From the NCBI RefSeq assembly GCF_043290135.1, contig NC_134702.1:75380417-75444416 (forward strand): 64,000 bases of DNA, in the 5' to 3' direction. The position numbers were made by a program, and so were the translations under genes. Positions 1 through 9,936 of this stretch are shown in pieces. Each line of letters starts with the position of its first letter. The stretch's first letter is position 1. Below the pieces are notes generated by a model that had not been told where the DNA came from, did not search any database, and saw only the letters and a program-made list of their open reading frames with translations. The stretch comes from Rhipicephalus microplus (taxonomy: Eukaryota; Arthropoda; Arachnida; Ixodida; Ixodidae).

Positions 1-483
1 TTCTGATTCCGGCATCTTGTCATCAACCTTCCGGCAGAGGGCGAGCACATGCTGTATGTATGTGACGTATGACTCGGTGCCGGACTGGAGTCGGGACGCT
101 AGTTCTTTTTGCGCAGCACGACGACGCCCGATGGGCTTGCCGAAGAGATCGATGAGTTTCTGCTTACAGATGTCCCAACTCGTGATATCTTCCTCGTGGT
201 TGGAAAACCAAACTTTAGCTGTACCGTCAAGGTATAAAATAATATTGGCCAACATGAGCGTCGGATCCCAGTTGTAAAGAGCGCTCACCCTTTCGTACAG
301 CTGAAGCCATTCCTCCACGTCGGTACTGTCACTGCCCGAAAATGTGCCTGCGTCACGCGGTTGAGTCAGGACGACGGTGCGGTTAGTTGCAGCTGGATGC
401 GGTGCTGTTGGTTGCTGCGTAGTTGGACGAAGCACGGTTGGGGTAGTCTCCGAAGAATCCTCGTGTTCGTCTTGATCAGGCAT
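1..483 (-). CDS. Ty3/gypsy-type gag, N-terminal part, 3' end outside window
   Basis: On the minus strand an open frame starts at an ATG at 483 (MPDQDEHEDSSE) and stays open for 161 codons to the window edge. An acidic, Thr/Pro-rich leader of about 45 residues is followed by a retrotransposon gag domain. Landmarks are the DVEEWLQLYERVSALY segment, YLDGTAKVWFSNHE and the W-[ILF]-x(3)-K helix. This is the capsid-like assembly region of LTR retrotransposons, and it acts in cytoplasmic particles. The frame has no stop or shift in view, so the copy is fairly young or recently intact. The nucleocapsid and pol would lie to the left of the window. No LTR was identified upstream (484-900). It differs from the other three gypsy gags here in sequence, so it is a separate lineage. 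Confidence 0.8.
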   Translation of the reverse strand, partial: MPDQDEHEDSSETTPTVLRPTTQQPTAPHPAATNRTVVLTQPRDAGTFSGSDSTDVEEWLQLYERVSALYNWDPTLMLANIILYLDGTAKVWFSNHEEDITSWDICKQKLIDLFGKPIGRRRAAQKELASRLQSGTESYVTYIQHVLALCRKVDDKMPESE

Positions 484-999
484 CGCACAGGCAGCCAAGG
501 AACGTCCGCTGCGTAGAATCGTCGTGGTGTTGACTGTGGAAAGACCCGCACTCTCCACCAAAATGTTACGGGGAGAACGCGTCTGAAAAATGCCTTTACT
601 TTCGGTAAACAGGCAGGCATACAATATGGAGCCCGGTCTGCACGAGCTCGCCCTAAACATCGTCCTCTTTTCTACAATGTTCATTTGTGGCGCCCCGTAG
701 CAATATCATGTAAAGATTAGGACGCATCCTACATAGGTGAAACTGAAAATTTTTAAAGAGCAATGCAGCAGCACCAGAACAATGTCAAGAAAGGCAATGC
801 GATCTTGAATGCCTTGGTGAATCATCATTTAAACAGGTATCACATCATTCAAAAGGCTACCTCTAGATTCAACTGTTCTATAACGACTACGTTCACTGTG
901 CATTCAAACGGCTAGAAACGCGATTAACCGGACAAGGGGTAATCTCCGCGAGATACACATGCTGACTCGGCGCCACCCATCACCTAAATAGTCAGACCC
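484..999. other. No gene seen; probable 5' leader/LTR of the adjacent gypsy
   Basis: Upstream (in minus orientation) of the gag start there is GC-rich sequence to about 720 and then AT-richer sequence. A leader and LTR must lie somewhere upstream of the gag, but no second LTR copy is in the window to define its limits. Nothing else is recognised. Confidence 0.3.
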
Positions 1000-2070
1000 T
1001 CTTGCATAATATTTATTCCTTGAGGGCCAGGAATCCTTCAGAGTTGACTCTGATTCCCGCGACATCCCCAACTTTAACACAATTGCTCCCATTCCACAAA
1101 ATCTACACCCTGAATACAATGAAAGCAGGCGCCTTGCGAGGGCGACCACCATTCTCAAGCGTAAAGACATTGAAGCGGACGACGTCTCGTACGTGGACGC
1201 CACTGCCTATATTGCAACAACTGAGCCTTCCCCGCGGTAGCGGTATCACCCATTCAGCGGATTCATAACTCCGCCACGATCCTTACCCAAAACGCCGATG
1301 TAGCGGAGCAAGTATCTGTAGCCATAGGTGTGCTCAACGGTGAATGGGGAGTCATCTACAGCGACTCCAGACCGGCCATCAAAGCTTTCGAACATGGCGT
1401 CATCTCCGACCAGGCGTTACGCAGCGCTAACCACGTATCTTGAAGTACCGCAAAGTTATCTGGTTCCCCGCCCATCTAGGCCGGGTGCAAGGTGCCCCAT
1501 CCAACCTTAACGATATCGCCGATGATGCTGCACGCGCAATTACCGACCGCACTGCCACAAAGTAACCCCATCTTGCTGTGTTAGACACCAATCGGGATGC
1601 ATTCATTACGTACATTATCACAAAGTACTTTTACCTTGAAAGCCGCATTTTCCACCCCCACATCCCGAATTAACAGACCACAGGCGCTAACCCTGTGCCT
1701 AATACAAACCCACACGTACCCAAACATTTTCAGACTTCACGTTTATTATCACGATACGTATACCCCAGCGATATGTGCCCATCGTGTGGACACACGGCGA
1801 CACCTGTACACATTCTCTGGGACTGTACAAACACTCCTCCCAACTCTATAACAAGTGGGGGAGCTCTCTCAGAAGCTAACTTCTTGCCGACCAGCAGTGG
1901 GCCGTCCAGCAGGCCCACGCAGCGGCAGCCAGGTTCTCCCTGTTGGTCACTGCATGGCAGACGCCCGCTACGCGCTAAGGGCGTCCGTACAACAAAAATT
2001 AAATTTTTTCCATTCCATTCTAAAAGGGGTATTAACGGCCTCAGAACGTTGATATATGCTCGTTTTATTT
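1000..2070 (+). pseudogene. I-superfamily LINE ORF2 remnant (RNase H and C-terminal CCHC)
   Basis: Frame-hopping translation on the plus strand recovers the C-terminal third of an I-type ORF2. A linker (IPQNLHPEYNESRRLARA) leads to the first RNase H strand (DDVSYVDATAY), then IYSDSRPAIKAFEHGVISDQ, then a fragment resembling FPAHLGRVQGAP. A zinc-type motif CPSCGHTATPVHILWDC is near 1765-1825. There are stops and frameshifts, for example a shift near 1440. The same domain order appears in the intact frame at 18318-20573. This is a dead 5'-truncated copy. Confidence 0.7.
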
Positions 2071-2078
2071 TTTGACAG

Positions 2079-2092
2079 GGGGGGGGGGGGAG
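2079..2092. repeat. poly-G tract
   Basis: Thirteen or more consecutive G residues lie just after the LINE remnant. The length should be treated as uncertain, because homopolymer runs are often mis-sized in assemblies. Confidence 0.7.
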
Positions 2093-2189
2093 GGAGTCCT
2101 TTTTTATATAGCCAATGAACCACCTCTTTCGACAAGTTTTCGTCAAACTTTGGACAACGTAGCGTGCGTATTCATAGTAATCCGCCTTT

Positions 2190-2347
<158 letters not shown>

Positions 2348-2397
2348 AAAAAGTGACATCGGAAGCGTTAAGCCAATAAATGCAAAAAATAAATGGC

Positions 2398-2476
2398 GGG
2401 TTTCGAGCACGAATTGAACCTAAAGCATTCCACGTGCCAGTCAAGCATTCTACCACAGAGCTACGTCAGGTCTTGA
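2398..2476 (-). repeat. tRNA-like SINE head
   Basis: On the minus strand there is a box A-like TAGCTCTGTGGTAGA (2449-2463) and, about 30 bases downstream, a box B-like GGTTCAATTC (2411-2420). The spacing suits an internal RNA polymerase III promoter. The acceptor stem does not pair, so this is a tRNA-derived SINE relic and not a tRNA gene. It sits 50 bp from the GATA-element hairpin. Confidence 0.45.
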
Positions 2477-2479
2477 AAC

Positions 2480-3046
2480 CGCTTTTCAACTAGTCACTAA
2501 TGTTCGTGAAACATTGACTCTTGTTTCAGTGCTGGCTATTCAATTTCATAAACGCTGCGTATGTACACGACACAGCCGTCCCGTCAGGTTAACGTAAATT
2601 GTAACAAAGTGCCATCTGCTGAAGTTTATGTAGCAGCGTCCGGGCTGCCATTCTCTCGCGCACCATCACTTCATTTCAGCTTTTCTCTTTTGATACTGAT
2701 GTTCCTCTCGGCAACGTTGCGCAAGTGCAAAAAACTGGTTATAAAGTATCCGCAACTCTTTAACATAAATCTGCGCGTGAAATGTTTGCACAAGTATTTA
2801 GTGAGATTTCATTACGTGTCACTCACTGAAAGCAACGCAATATGGTCACCTTCCCTCAGCACGCTTCGCATAACGTTGATTGCGAAGGCACTTGGGACCG
2901 ACTGAATGCAGTTATTATTATTGCCTGTCTCCTGCAGAAAGCCCTCAAAATTCTTGTCATCTAGGATGGCCTAATGCCTTCCAAAAGTAATGTAAGAAGT
3001 ACTATCATTTGTTATATAATTTTTCTTAACAAAAAAGCAAAAAAAA
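2480..3046. other. No gene seen
   Basis: Mixed-composition sequence without a convincing coding frame, repeat or regulatory signal. Near 3040 there is an A-rich run immediately before the next element. Confidence 0.4.
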
Positions 3047-3053
3047 AAGAAAA

Positions 3054-4495
3054 TTGGCAGATCCCACGTACAGTGGGAATAGATTATATGCGAAGCACAA
3101 AAGAGGAAGGTTCATATGTCACTTTAAAATCAGCACAACTTTACGAGGTGTAGGTAAATTATGCCGTACATGACTTCCGTGGCATCATTATTATGTTTTG
3201 ATGTGTCGTTTACTTTCGTCATCTACTCACGTCCCGTGAAATCAAATTTGGTACATGTGGAGTTACTTTGTCGTCATTGACGTCACGTAATACCACTTTT
3301 GGTATATGTGAAGCTAGCGAAATGGCCTCGAGCGCATCATAAAGGGCCCAATATACTCCTATGTAGCCTTGACACGCGTGAACACTGGGCACAGTGACGC
3401 TACGTTAGCAAAACGCAAGCACTCTATAATCTGGTGCCAGCTGCGACCAGCATCCGTCACCGTGGCCCAACAGCAACCGGTGCGAAATGCGACATGCTGC
3501 ATTTCAGGCCGATGCATTACCCCGACAGCACTGCGTCGGCCTCTTTTCTTGACGGGGGGATGCCGGAAGCGCTAACGCAGCGCGGCATGCGTCTGCGTGT
3601 ATACGGCAGGACCGGCGCCTGGCGTGACGCGACGAAATGAACGCCAGCGAGCACGCGCACCGCGTGACGTCGAAACGTATTGGCGCCTTGACTATGGCAT
3701 GTAGTCATGTTCTCACATGACATGCATCTCTTGACTATCATGTTTGCACCAGTCACGTACCTTCGTCACCCATTGGCGTCACGTAATACCCAATTTGGCA
3801 TATGTGAAGCTAGCGAAAGGGCCGTGAGCGCATCATCATGGTGGCATATGGTCATGGTATTACATTACACGCATGTTGTGATTATCATGTTTGGATGTGT
3901 CATTTACCTATGTAGTCCGTTCGCTTCATCTAATACCGAGTTTGGTACATGTGAAGCTAGCGAAACGGCCGCGAGCGCATCATGAGCGTAGCATGTAGTC
4001 AGTCTGTTACATGACACGCGTCTCATGATTATCATGTTTTCATCAGGCGCATATCTTCGTCATCCATTCACGTACCGTATTACCAAATTTGGTATATGTC
4101 ACCCTAGCAAAACAGCCGCGAGTGCATCATGAGCGTGGAATGTGGTCGTGTTACATGACACGCATGTCATGATTTTCATGTTAGGGTCTGTCGCTTGTGT
4201 TCGCCATGCAATCGTGTCATACCATACCAGTTTTGAAACCTGTCATGTGAACGAAACCACCGCAAGATCAGCGAGACGATGATATGTAAATCATGACATT
4301 CATGACATACATATCAATATTTTCATGTCATGACTAGTCACTTATGCTCGTCATTCAGTCATGTCTTGCCATACTAAGTTTGGTATCAATACCATAATGG
4401 AAACGGCCAGGCGAGCTAAAATTCGTAGGTGGTTAGACAGATAAATACGCTCAATGTCACCGAAGTTCGCTAATAAATGCTTCGCATTCAATAAA
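3054..4495 (+). mobile_element. Full-length GATA/147-bp-monomer element (HINE-like candidate)
   Basis: The 5' end has a short perfect hairpin (TCCCAC-GTACA-GTGGGA, 3060-3076) and then ATGCGAAGC (3088-3096). The 3' end has the inverse GCTTCGCAT (4479-4487) inside hairpin AATGC-TTC-GCATT (4476-4488). Between them lie one or two degenerate monomers (about 3165-3345), a GC-rich unique segment (about 3346-3680), a 147-bp tandem array (about 3680-4430) and a minimal GATA relic (agacagataaata, 4434-4446) before the conserved tail. This order (subterminal inverted repeats, tandem monomers, microsatellite, 3' hairpin) is that described for non-autonomous Helentron-derived elements. No transposase or helicase is encoded. 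The family assignment is inference; the architecture is read directly. Confidence 0.6.
3680..4430 (+). repeat. 147-bp tandem repeat array, about five units
   Basis: The anchor GAAGCTAGCGAAA...GGCCGCGAGCGCATCA recurs with TAGC at 3811, 3958 and 4105, followed by degenerate anchors at 4249 and 4396. The spacings are 147, 147, about 144 and 147. Each unit also holds a TACATGACACGC...ATGATTATCATGTTT block and a TAATACCAAATTTGGTATATG block, which is itself palindromic (CCAAATTTGG). Units decay toward the 3' end. Confidence 0.8.
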
Positions 4496-4560
4496 CAAGA
4501 TCGTGTGAAATATTCAGCGATTTCATCCAATGCACAATTTACGAGAACAAGGCCTTCTAC

Positions 4561-4637
4561 AGAAATAGGTCATCTGCCCGCTGTGATAGCTCAGTGGCTA
4601 GAGCATCGAACGCGTTACTCGAAGAAATAGGTCATCT
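4561..4637 (+). mobile_element. 47-bp tRNA 5'-half insertion flanked by 15-bp target-site duplication
   Basis: AGAAATAGGTCATCT occurs at 4561-4575 and again, perfectly, at 4623-4637. Between them lie 47 bases (4576-4622) that contain a D-arm/box A sequence (GATAGCTCAGTGGCTAGAGC) and stop in the anticodon-arm region. There is no box B, 3' SINE body or A-rich tail. This fits a tailless retropseudogene made from a truncated tRNA or SINE-head RNA. Confidence 0.7.
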
Positions 4638-5318
4638 ATGTTTGCAAAGTGAGCGAAGCTTGTAAGATATATAGGTTGTCATTTTCTGCACAAGGCGAAC
4701 GAAGGTTCAAGGCTGCTATAAAAACACTCTGAAGGACAATTTGCCTTTCTAGGTTTGTGCGTCTTTTTTCCTTTGTATTGAGCTTGACAGACATGACCGT
4801 CCCATGCTGCCATTGTTGTTCCTACTAGTGCACTGCTTCGTGTGAAGAGTGCGTAGTTATTTCTGTGTTGTTATTCCTTTTAATGCACCTGCTGTTTGCC
4901 GTTTTGTGACCTTTCTAATGCACAGGTACTTTTAATGTTTTGTTTCAAGAGGAGTGGTTTGTTTCCATGGCTTTACCTCTTGGTGTTTTCTCCTGCATTA
5001 TGTGGCGGCAACTGCGGGGAAAGATAGATGAGTAATTCAGTTTCACACCCACAGTGTTGTCTTTCGGTAGAAAAAACTGCCTGATTTTGCCCCTATCATT
5101 CCGGTGGTGGTACCGTCTAGTCGAGACAACAAATATACTTTCAACGAGAGGCACTGTTGCAAGAGCAAACGTGTTATTTGTGGAATCTTTCAATTTCAAG
5201 GTCGGCGTAGACCTGATCTCGTGGACTCGTGTTGAGGCCAGAGTGAGGCTTGGTTGGAAGAGAATGAGTGTGCCAACGCCAGTTAGAAAACATTCTGAAT
5301 CGTGCTGGCTGCGCCATG
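4638..5318. other. No gene seen
   Basis: No coding frame, repeat or known signal is recognised here. Open frames at 4945-5421 and 5054-5401 overlap each other on opposite strands, lack family resemblance and run into the MITE, so they are not called. Confidence 0.4.
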
Positions 5319-5827
5319 AGGTCCGTTCGATTCGCTTGCACCACGTGAACCAGTTCACGAGGTGCTGCACCTTACCATTCGTTTCAGCGGTGCAGCAATG
5401 ACGACCGCTGAACCCTGCCATTCGTTTTGAAAGGTGCAGAAGAGGTGCAGCACCGGTTCACGATTTTCCTGCACCTCCTTCGCTGACGGTGCCGGCTTGG
5501 TGCAGGCGCGCGTGCAGCTGAGCAGACGACGCAGCACTTAGACGTAGGTGGCGTAGGCGCCGTACCCGCCTCTACTAACGCGGTGTGTTTTGCCAAGATG
5601 ATTGCGCCTCATGTACTGTCCACATGTGCGGTTCGCCATCGTTCAGTGTTCACTGAACAGCTTAAATTAAGCGAACAGAAATAAGGCCTGCACCTTGTTG
5701 GCACATCGTCATTCGTTTCGGGGGTCGCGCTGTGCCTGCACCACTGAACTCGCGCTGCACAATTTCTGAACTTCGCGTGCACAGCCGTGAACCGGTTCCG
5801 ACTGGTGCAGGTGAATCGAACGGACCT
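5319..5827. mobile_element. MITE-like element, 509 bp, with 15-bp perfect TIRs
   Basis: AGGTCCGTTCGATTC (5319-5333) and its exact inverse complement (5813-5827) bound the element. Homology continues inward imperfectly for about 45 bp (TGCACCA...GAACC.GTTCACG at both ends). Flanking ATG on both sides (5316-5318, 5828-5830) is a possible 3-bp target-site duplication. The interior is rich in GGTGCAG and its complement and has no coding capacity. It is a non-autonomous DNA transposon candidate. Superfamily is not assigned, because 3 bp could also arise by chance. Confidence 0.7.
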
Positions 5828-6502
5828 ATGCTTTTAAAGGCGAGAGGCTAGGCTGAGGGCGGAGCATGTCGAAGGTGCGGTGCGAGGGGCGGGGGTGGGG
5901 TCTAGCTTTGATAAAGGCGCCAGGAGTGCTATGCAGGATGATCCAAGCTTCTCGGGCAGACGTACTTGCATGCTCCGAGCTCACTCTGGGTCGGCCATGG
6001 CATGAAGACAGTGCAGGGGTGCTACGCAGGTTAGGCCGTGGTTCGTCCGAGTTCGTGAAACTCGGGATCTTCCCGTACCCTGGTGACACCCCCGTATGAA
6101 TGAGTCAATGGTACGAAAAATTCAAATCCATCCCTCAGTATGCTGCGTTTTATTGGTTACGATGGGACCAGTCATCGCGTCAAGGACGGTCTACTAAGCT
6201 GGGCGGTGTTTTTATACCAGAGGCATCTTCTTTCATTTGTTTGTCGTTCCACTAAGTACACAAGTGCACCCTGTCGTGACTTGCAACTGGCAGTGCAGGA
6301 GACGCCGATCAGCTGAACTTTCTCAAGCGGTGCTCGTCGACGAGAGCTCTGCCTGCGTCCCGCAAGAGCACGGGAACACTCCCAAGTGCACTGCATAGAA
6401 CGCGCACCGGCGTGCCAGTGACATGCGGTCCGCGTCGCACACGAACGCTGTGACACGCAGTCGTTGTTTCAAGAAAAGTGCGTGCACAGAAAAAAAGAGA
6501 TA
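5828..6502. other. No gene seen; GC-rich region
   Basis: A GC-rich stretch near 5870-6110 includes an imperfect palindrome around CCGAGTTCGTGAAACTCGGG. A related palindrome occurs near 23805-23825, so this is likely another old dispersed repeat. No gene is recognised. Confidence 0.35.
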
Positions 6503-7270
6503 AAAATGGCAGCATATCCACGGTTGAATGATGGAGAGTGGGGCGAAGCATCCGTCCGTCCATTCGTTCTTGCTTCCGTCCGTCCATGCGTCCACCTGTG
6601 TGACCGTCCGTGCGTCTATACGCCCATCCGTGCGTGCATCTGTTCGTGCGTCCGTCCCTGCGTTTGCCCTGCATCCGCCCGTGCGTCCATGCTTACATGC
6701 GTCCATCCGTCCGTGCAGCCTTCCGTGCGTCCGTCAATGCATATCTCTTTGTGTCCGTTCGTCCATCTAGTAAACACTCAATGTACCACCATCTCACATA
6801 TTTTCATTATATATTTCGCATATAGAAGCACCACCATCCAGCGGACTTTCCAAGGACTAAACGAGAGGGGGCACACGCACACTTTTTTACAGCTTGCGGT
6901 TCTTGTCTACTTCCCACCTTTAACCACCTCGAGTTCAAGGTATATATTAGTTCACTGTATTCATGGCACTGCGGTCCAACGCTCGCTAAACCTCTCTAAA
7001 ACCAAGGACGTAACGCGCAGTGAGTATAACCTAGCAACCCTTTCTTGGCAGATAGTGCTCATAGTACAACCCATTGCCTGGTAATTGGGAATGAGAGACA
7101 GAAAAAATCGGCTGTTAGTTAACGTGCACGCTGCGAATTTTTCATTGTTCAACAACGCACAAGAGAAATCTTTTGCCAGCACCACCTTGCAGGTCAAAGC
7201 ATAAGACTGGTTACGCACTCCGACTACGACGAGGGATGAACGGGTGCGGCTTGAAGAAGCTTCGCCCCTA
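6503..7270 (+). mobile_element. Minisatellite-bearing interspersed element, copy 1
   Basis: It begins with a conserved block (AATGGCAGCATATCCACGG, then TGAATGATGGAGAGT), followed by GGGGCGAAGC (6540-6549). A CGTCCGTCCATG-type minisatellite fills about 6550-6775. A unique body carries landmarks CCAAGGACTAAACGAGAGG and CACCTTTAACCACCTCGAG. The element ends at GAAGCTTCGCCCC (7256-7268), the inverse of the motif left of the minisatellite. Copies 2 and 3 share both ends and the body. It is non-coding: the long Arg/Ser/Val/Pro frames across it are translations of the 4-bp repeat. Confidence 0.75.
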
Positions 7271-7619
7271 AAAAGTGCATCGCATGTGCGCAAAGGTGCT
7301 CTCTCACTGTAGCCGCCTAGCGTTCACCGCATGAAATGCTTGATGGTCACACCGGCACCATCACAGTCACGTGTTGAACTCGGCCCTTCGCAGAAACAAC
7401 AAGTTTGTATCCAAGTTCACGTGCCCATCAATTTGACTGACAGACGCCCCTGGCGAATATCGAGTCTGCCCAGCACTTTTGCTCTTGCCGAGGAGCAGTG
7501 CTCACGCCACAACGCCAGCGAGCACGTGGTTCATCTACCAACGTTATCGCGCAGACTATGCACACACGCACGCAAAAGTAAACGTTATGTACCATGTGGC
7601 TACTACAAAGGAGGTCATC
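7271..7619. other. No gene seen
   Basis: The 207-codon open frame from 7331 runs into the minisatellite of copy 5 and shows no domain, so it is not called. Nothing else is recognised. Confidence 0.35.
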
Positions 7620-8045
7620 TACCCGCTGTCGTAGAGAATAACCGGTGGCACATACCCGCCCTCGGGCACATATCCGAATGTCCACGTGTTACGAAAAACG
7701 TAGCACGGCGTCGGTATCTCGTTCTCGGTGTTAACAAAGCGCTCACAGCAGAAATCTTCTACATAGTCCTGTTTAGTGCTTGCATTGTCCGCTGGATAGC
7801 GATACTTGTATATGATGCACATATGATAAAAAGAAGCGAGACGGTGGTACTTGAAGTGGTCACTAGATGGACGGATGGATGGACGAACCAAAAAGTACGC
7901 GGTCAGACAAGCAAACACACGGACGGACGCATGGACGGACGCACGAACAGGTGAACGCACGGACGAACGGACGGAATCACGGATGGATTGACGGTTAGAA
8001 GAACATACGGATTTACGGAAGCTTCGCCCCACTCATCATCATTCA
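7620..8045 (-). mobile_element. Minisatellite-bearing element, copy 5 (minus, left limit uncertain)
   Basis: GGACGGATGGACG-type repeats (about 7864-8012) end in GAAGCTTCGCCCC (8018-8030) and the outer block CTCATCATCATTCAGACCGTG. That is the inverse of the left end of copies 1 and 3. The part to the left (TGGCACATACCCGCCCTCGG, 7642-7661) resembles sequence at 28040-28110, so this copy may have a different body or be chimeric. Confidence 0.55.
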
Positions 8046-8744
8046 GACCGTGAATATGCTGTAATTCTTTTTCAAGCTTCAATTATCAGTGAGTCAGACA
8101 CTCGAATTTAACATGAAATCACTAATCAGCCAAGCACTAACGCTTGGCTGATTACAAGCATGGTACATTTATCAGCAACGCACCTACTATAAGTCTGTCT
8201 TTATAGAGACAGTGTTGCTCCGAAGTTTTTCTCTATTCTTTATGTAACCGGTGCTCTATGGTATGGTATGCGTCTTGCGAAACGATACAGTGGCGGCAAA
8301 CTCACCTTACACCTTGTGATTTTTTTCCTTGGTGGTAATTCAGCCACCTGCTGTCTCCATATCTTTCGCTTCGTTTTAGAGGGGAAACTCATCTTAGTCT
8401 AACCTTGTCATCGGTCATGCGTAACCGAGACAAGAGATGAGAAAGAAAAAAATGCACTACCTCCCGAACAGCATTACAGGCGGTGTTGTCTCTAGAAATA
8501 CGTACAAACTGCAGTTGGCTGAAGGTATTCTACATGGAGCGATACCACTACTCTACGCTTGGCTGCTGCGTGGGCTGTGACTGGGTACGCGGAGAACTAG
8601 TGTCTCTCTCGGTCTCCTGGATAGACGCCGTGTGTGGTTGATCATTGGTGGTGCGTGGACAAAGCAAAGCGGCGGACGCGTTGAAGACACTTGCGCTTGA
8701 ATTTCTTGGCTCGTGTCTCGTCTGTGTTACCTGCACGCCATCTG
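8046..8744. other. No gene seen
   Basis: No convincing coding frame, repeat or RNA signal. Short open frames on both strands lack any recognisable domain. Confidence 0.35.
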
Positions 8745-8875
8745 CTTTCTTGAACGCGATCGGACGCATGGACACATGCACGGACGAAAGGAGGCACGGA
8801 CACGTGGACGCACAAACGTTTTACCCCACTGATCATCATTCACTCCGTGGATATGCTGCGATCTTTAACGCGATA
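8745..8875 (-). mobile_element. Minisatellite-bearing element, copy 6 (end fragment)
   Basis: A short GGACGCATGGACACATGCACG stretch is followed by CCCCACTGATCATCATTCAC, TCCGTGGATATGCTGCG. This is the inverse of the conserved left end of the family. The GCGAAGC core is degraded (ttttaCCCC). The body is missing. Confidence 0.55.
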
Positions 8876-9159
8876 TTATTAGGACACGTTCACGCTAAAC
8901 ATTCCGGCCGCCGAAACTGCGTCAAATCCGCTTCGGTGGCGGCGAGATTTACCAAAGGTCACTATCAGCGCCTATCGCTCTGGGATCGATTTCTGCGGAT
9001 TCTGCCATAGAATAGGTTGCCGCGGATCAATGGGAGCGCTAGCCAAAGAATTTCGAAAAATGGCGGCCAAGCTCTACTCACTTCTCATATCGCAGTGCAC
9101 GTAACTGAACGTTGTAACCAACGAGCGGTTAACCCACTCTGTACCTACTTCCCATATTT

Positions 9160-9936
9160 GGGGCGAAGATCCTTGAAGCGGACCCCGTTCGTCCCTCGTA
9201 GTTGTAGTCGTAGTCATAGTGTGTAACCAGTCTTACCTTTTGACCTGCAAGGTGGTGCCGGTTGGAGATTTCTCTTGTGCGTTGTTGAACAATAAAAAAT
9301 TCGCAGCGTGCGCGTTAATTAAAAGCTGAATTCCCCTGTCTCTCATTCCCAATTAGCAGCCACTGGCATGCGCATTGCGCACTATCTGACAAGAAAGGGT
9401 TGCTACGTTATACTCGCTGGCCGTAACCTCCTCGGGTTTAGGAAGGTTTAGCGAACGTTGGGCCGCAGTGCCATGAATACAGTGAACTAGTATATACCAA
9501 GAACTCGAGGTGGTTAAAGGTGGGAAGTAGACACGAAGCGCAAGCCGTAAGAAAGTGTGCGTGTGGCACCTCTCGTTTAGTCCTTGGAATGTCCACTGAA
9601 TGACGGTGCTTCTGTATGCGGAATATACGATGAAAAGATGCGAGATGCTGGTACTTGGAGTGTTGATTAATTGGACGAACGGACACACAGACAGACGCAT
9701 AGACGGACGCATGGATGACTGCACGGACGGAATGATGCATGGACGGATGCAGGGGCGAATGCATGGACGAACGCAGGGACGCACGCACGAACAGACGCAC
9801 GCACGAACGGCCGGATGGACGCATGGACGGTCACGCAGACGGACGCATGGACGGACGGAAGCAAGAACGAATGAACGGATGGATGCTTCGCCCCACTCTC
9901 CATCATTCACTCCGTGGAAATGCAGCCATTTTTTTT
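9160..9936 (-). mobile_element. Minisatellite-bearing element, copy 2
   Basis: In inverse orientation it runs from GGGGCGAAGATCC (9160-9172) through the same body as copy 1 (CCTCGTTTAGTCCTTGGAATG-type landmarks) and the GGACGGACGCATGG minisatellite (about 9670-9880). It ends with GATGCTTCGCCCC (9882-9894) and the outer block to about 9936. Length matches copy 1 to within a few percent, so these two define the full-length element at about 770 bp. Confidence 0.75.

Noticed and set aside
2398..2476. A functional tRNA gene on the minus strand
   Set aside because: Boxes A and B are present but acceptor and anticodon stems do not pair; more likely a SINE head.
4576..4622. A functional tRNA gene
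   Set aside because: Only the D-arm side is present; no T arm, acceptor stem or box B. Treated as a short retro-insertion.
6528..6825. Long open frames rich in Arg, Ser, Val, Pro and His, also at 9353-9910, 24145-24707 and 25641-25993
   Set aside because: They are translations of the CGTC/ACGG 4-bp minisatellite in several frames and both strands; there is no fixed frame and no domain.
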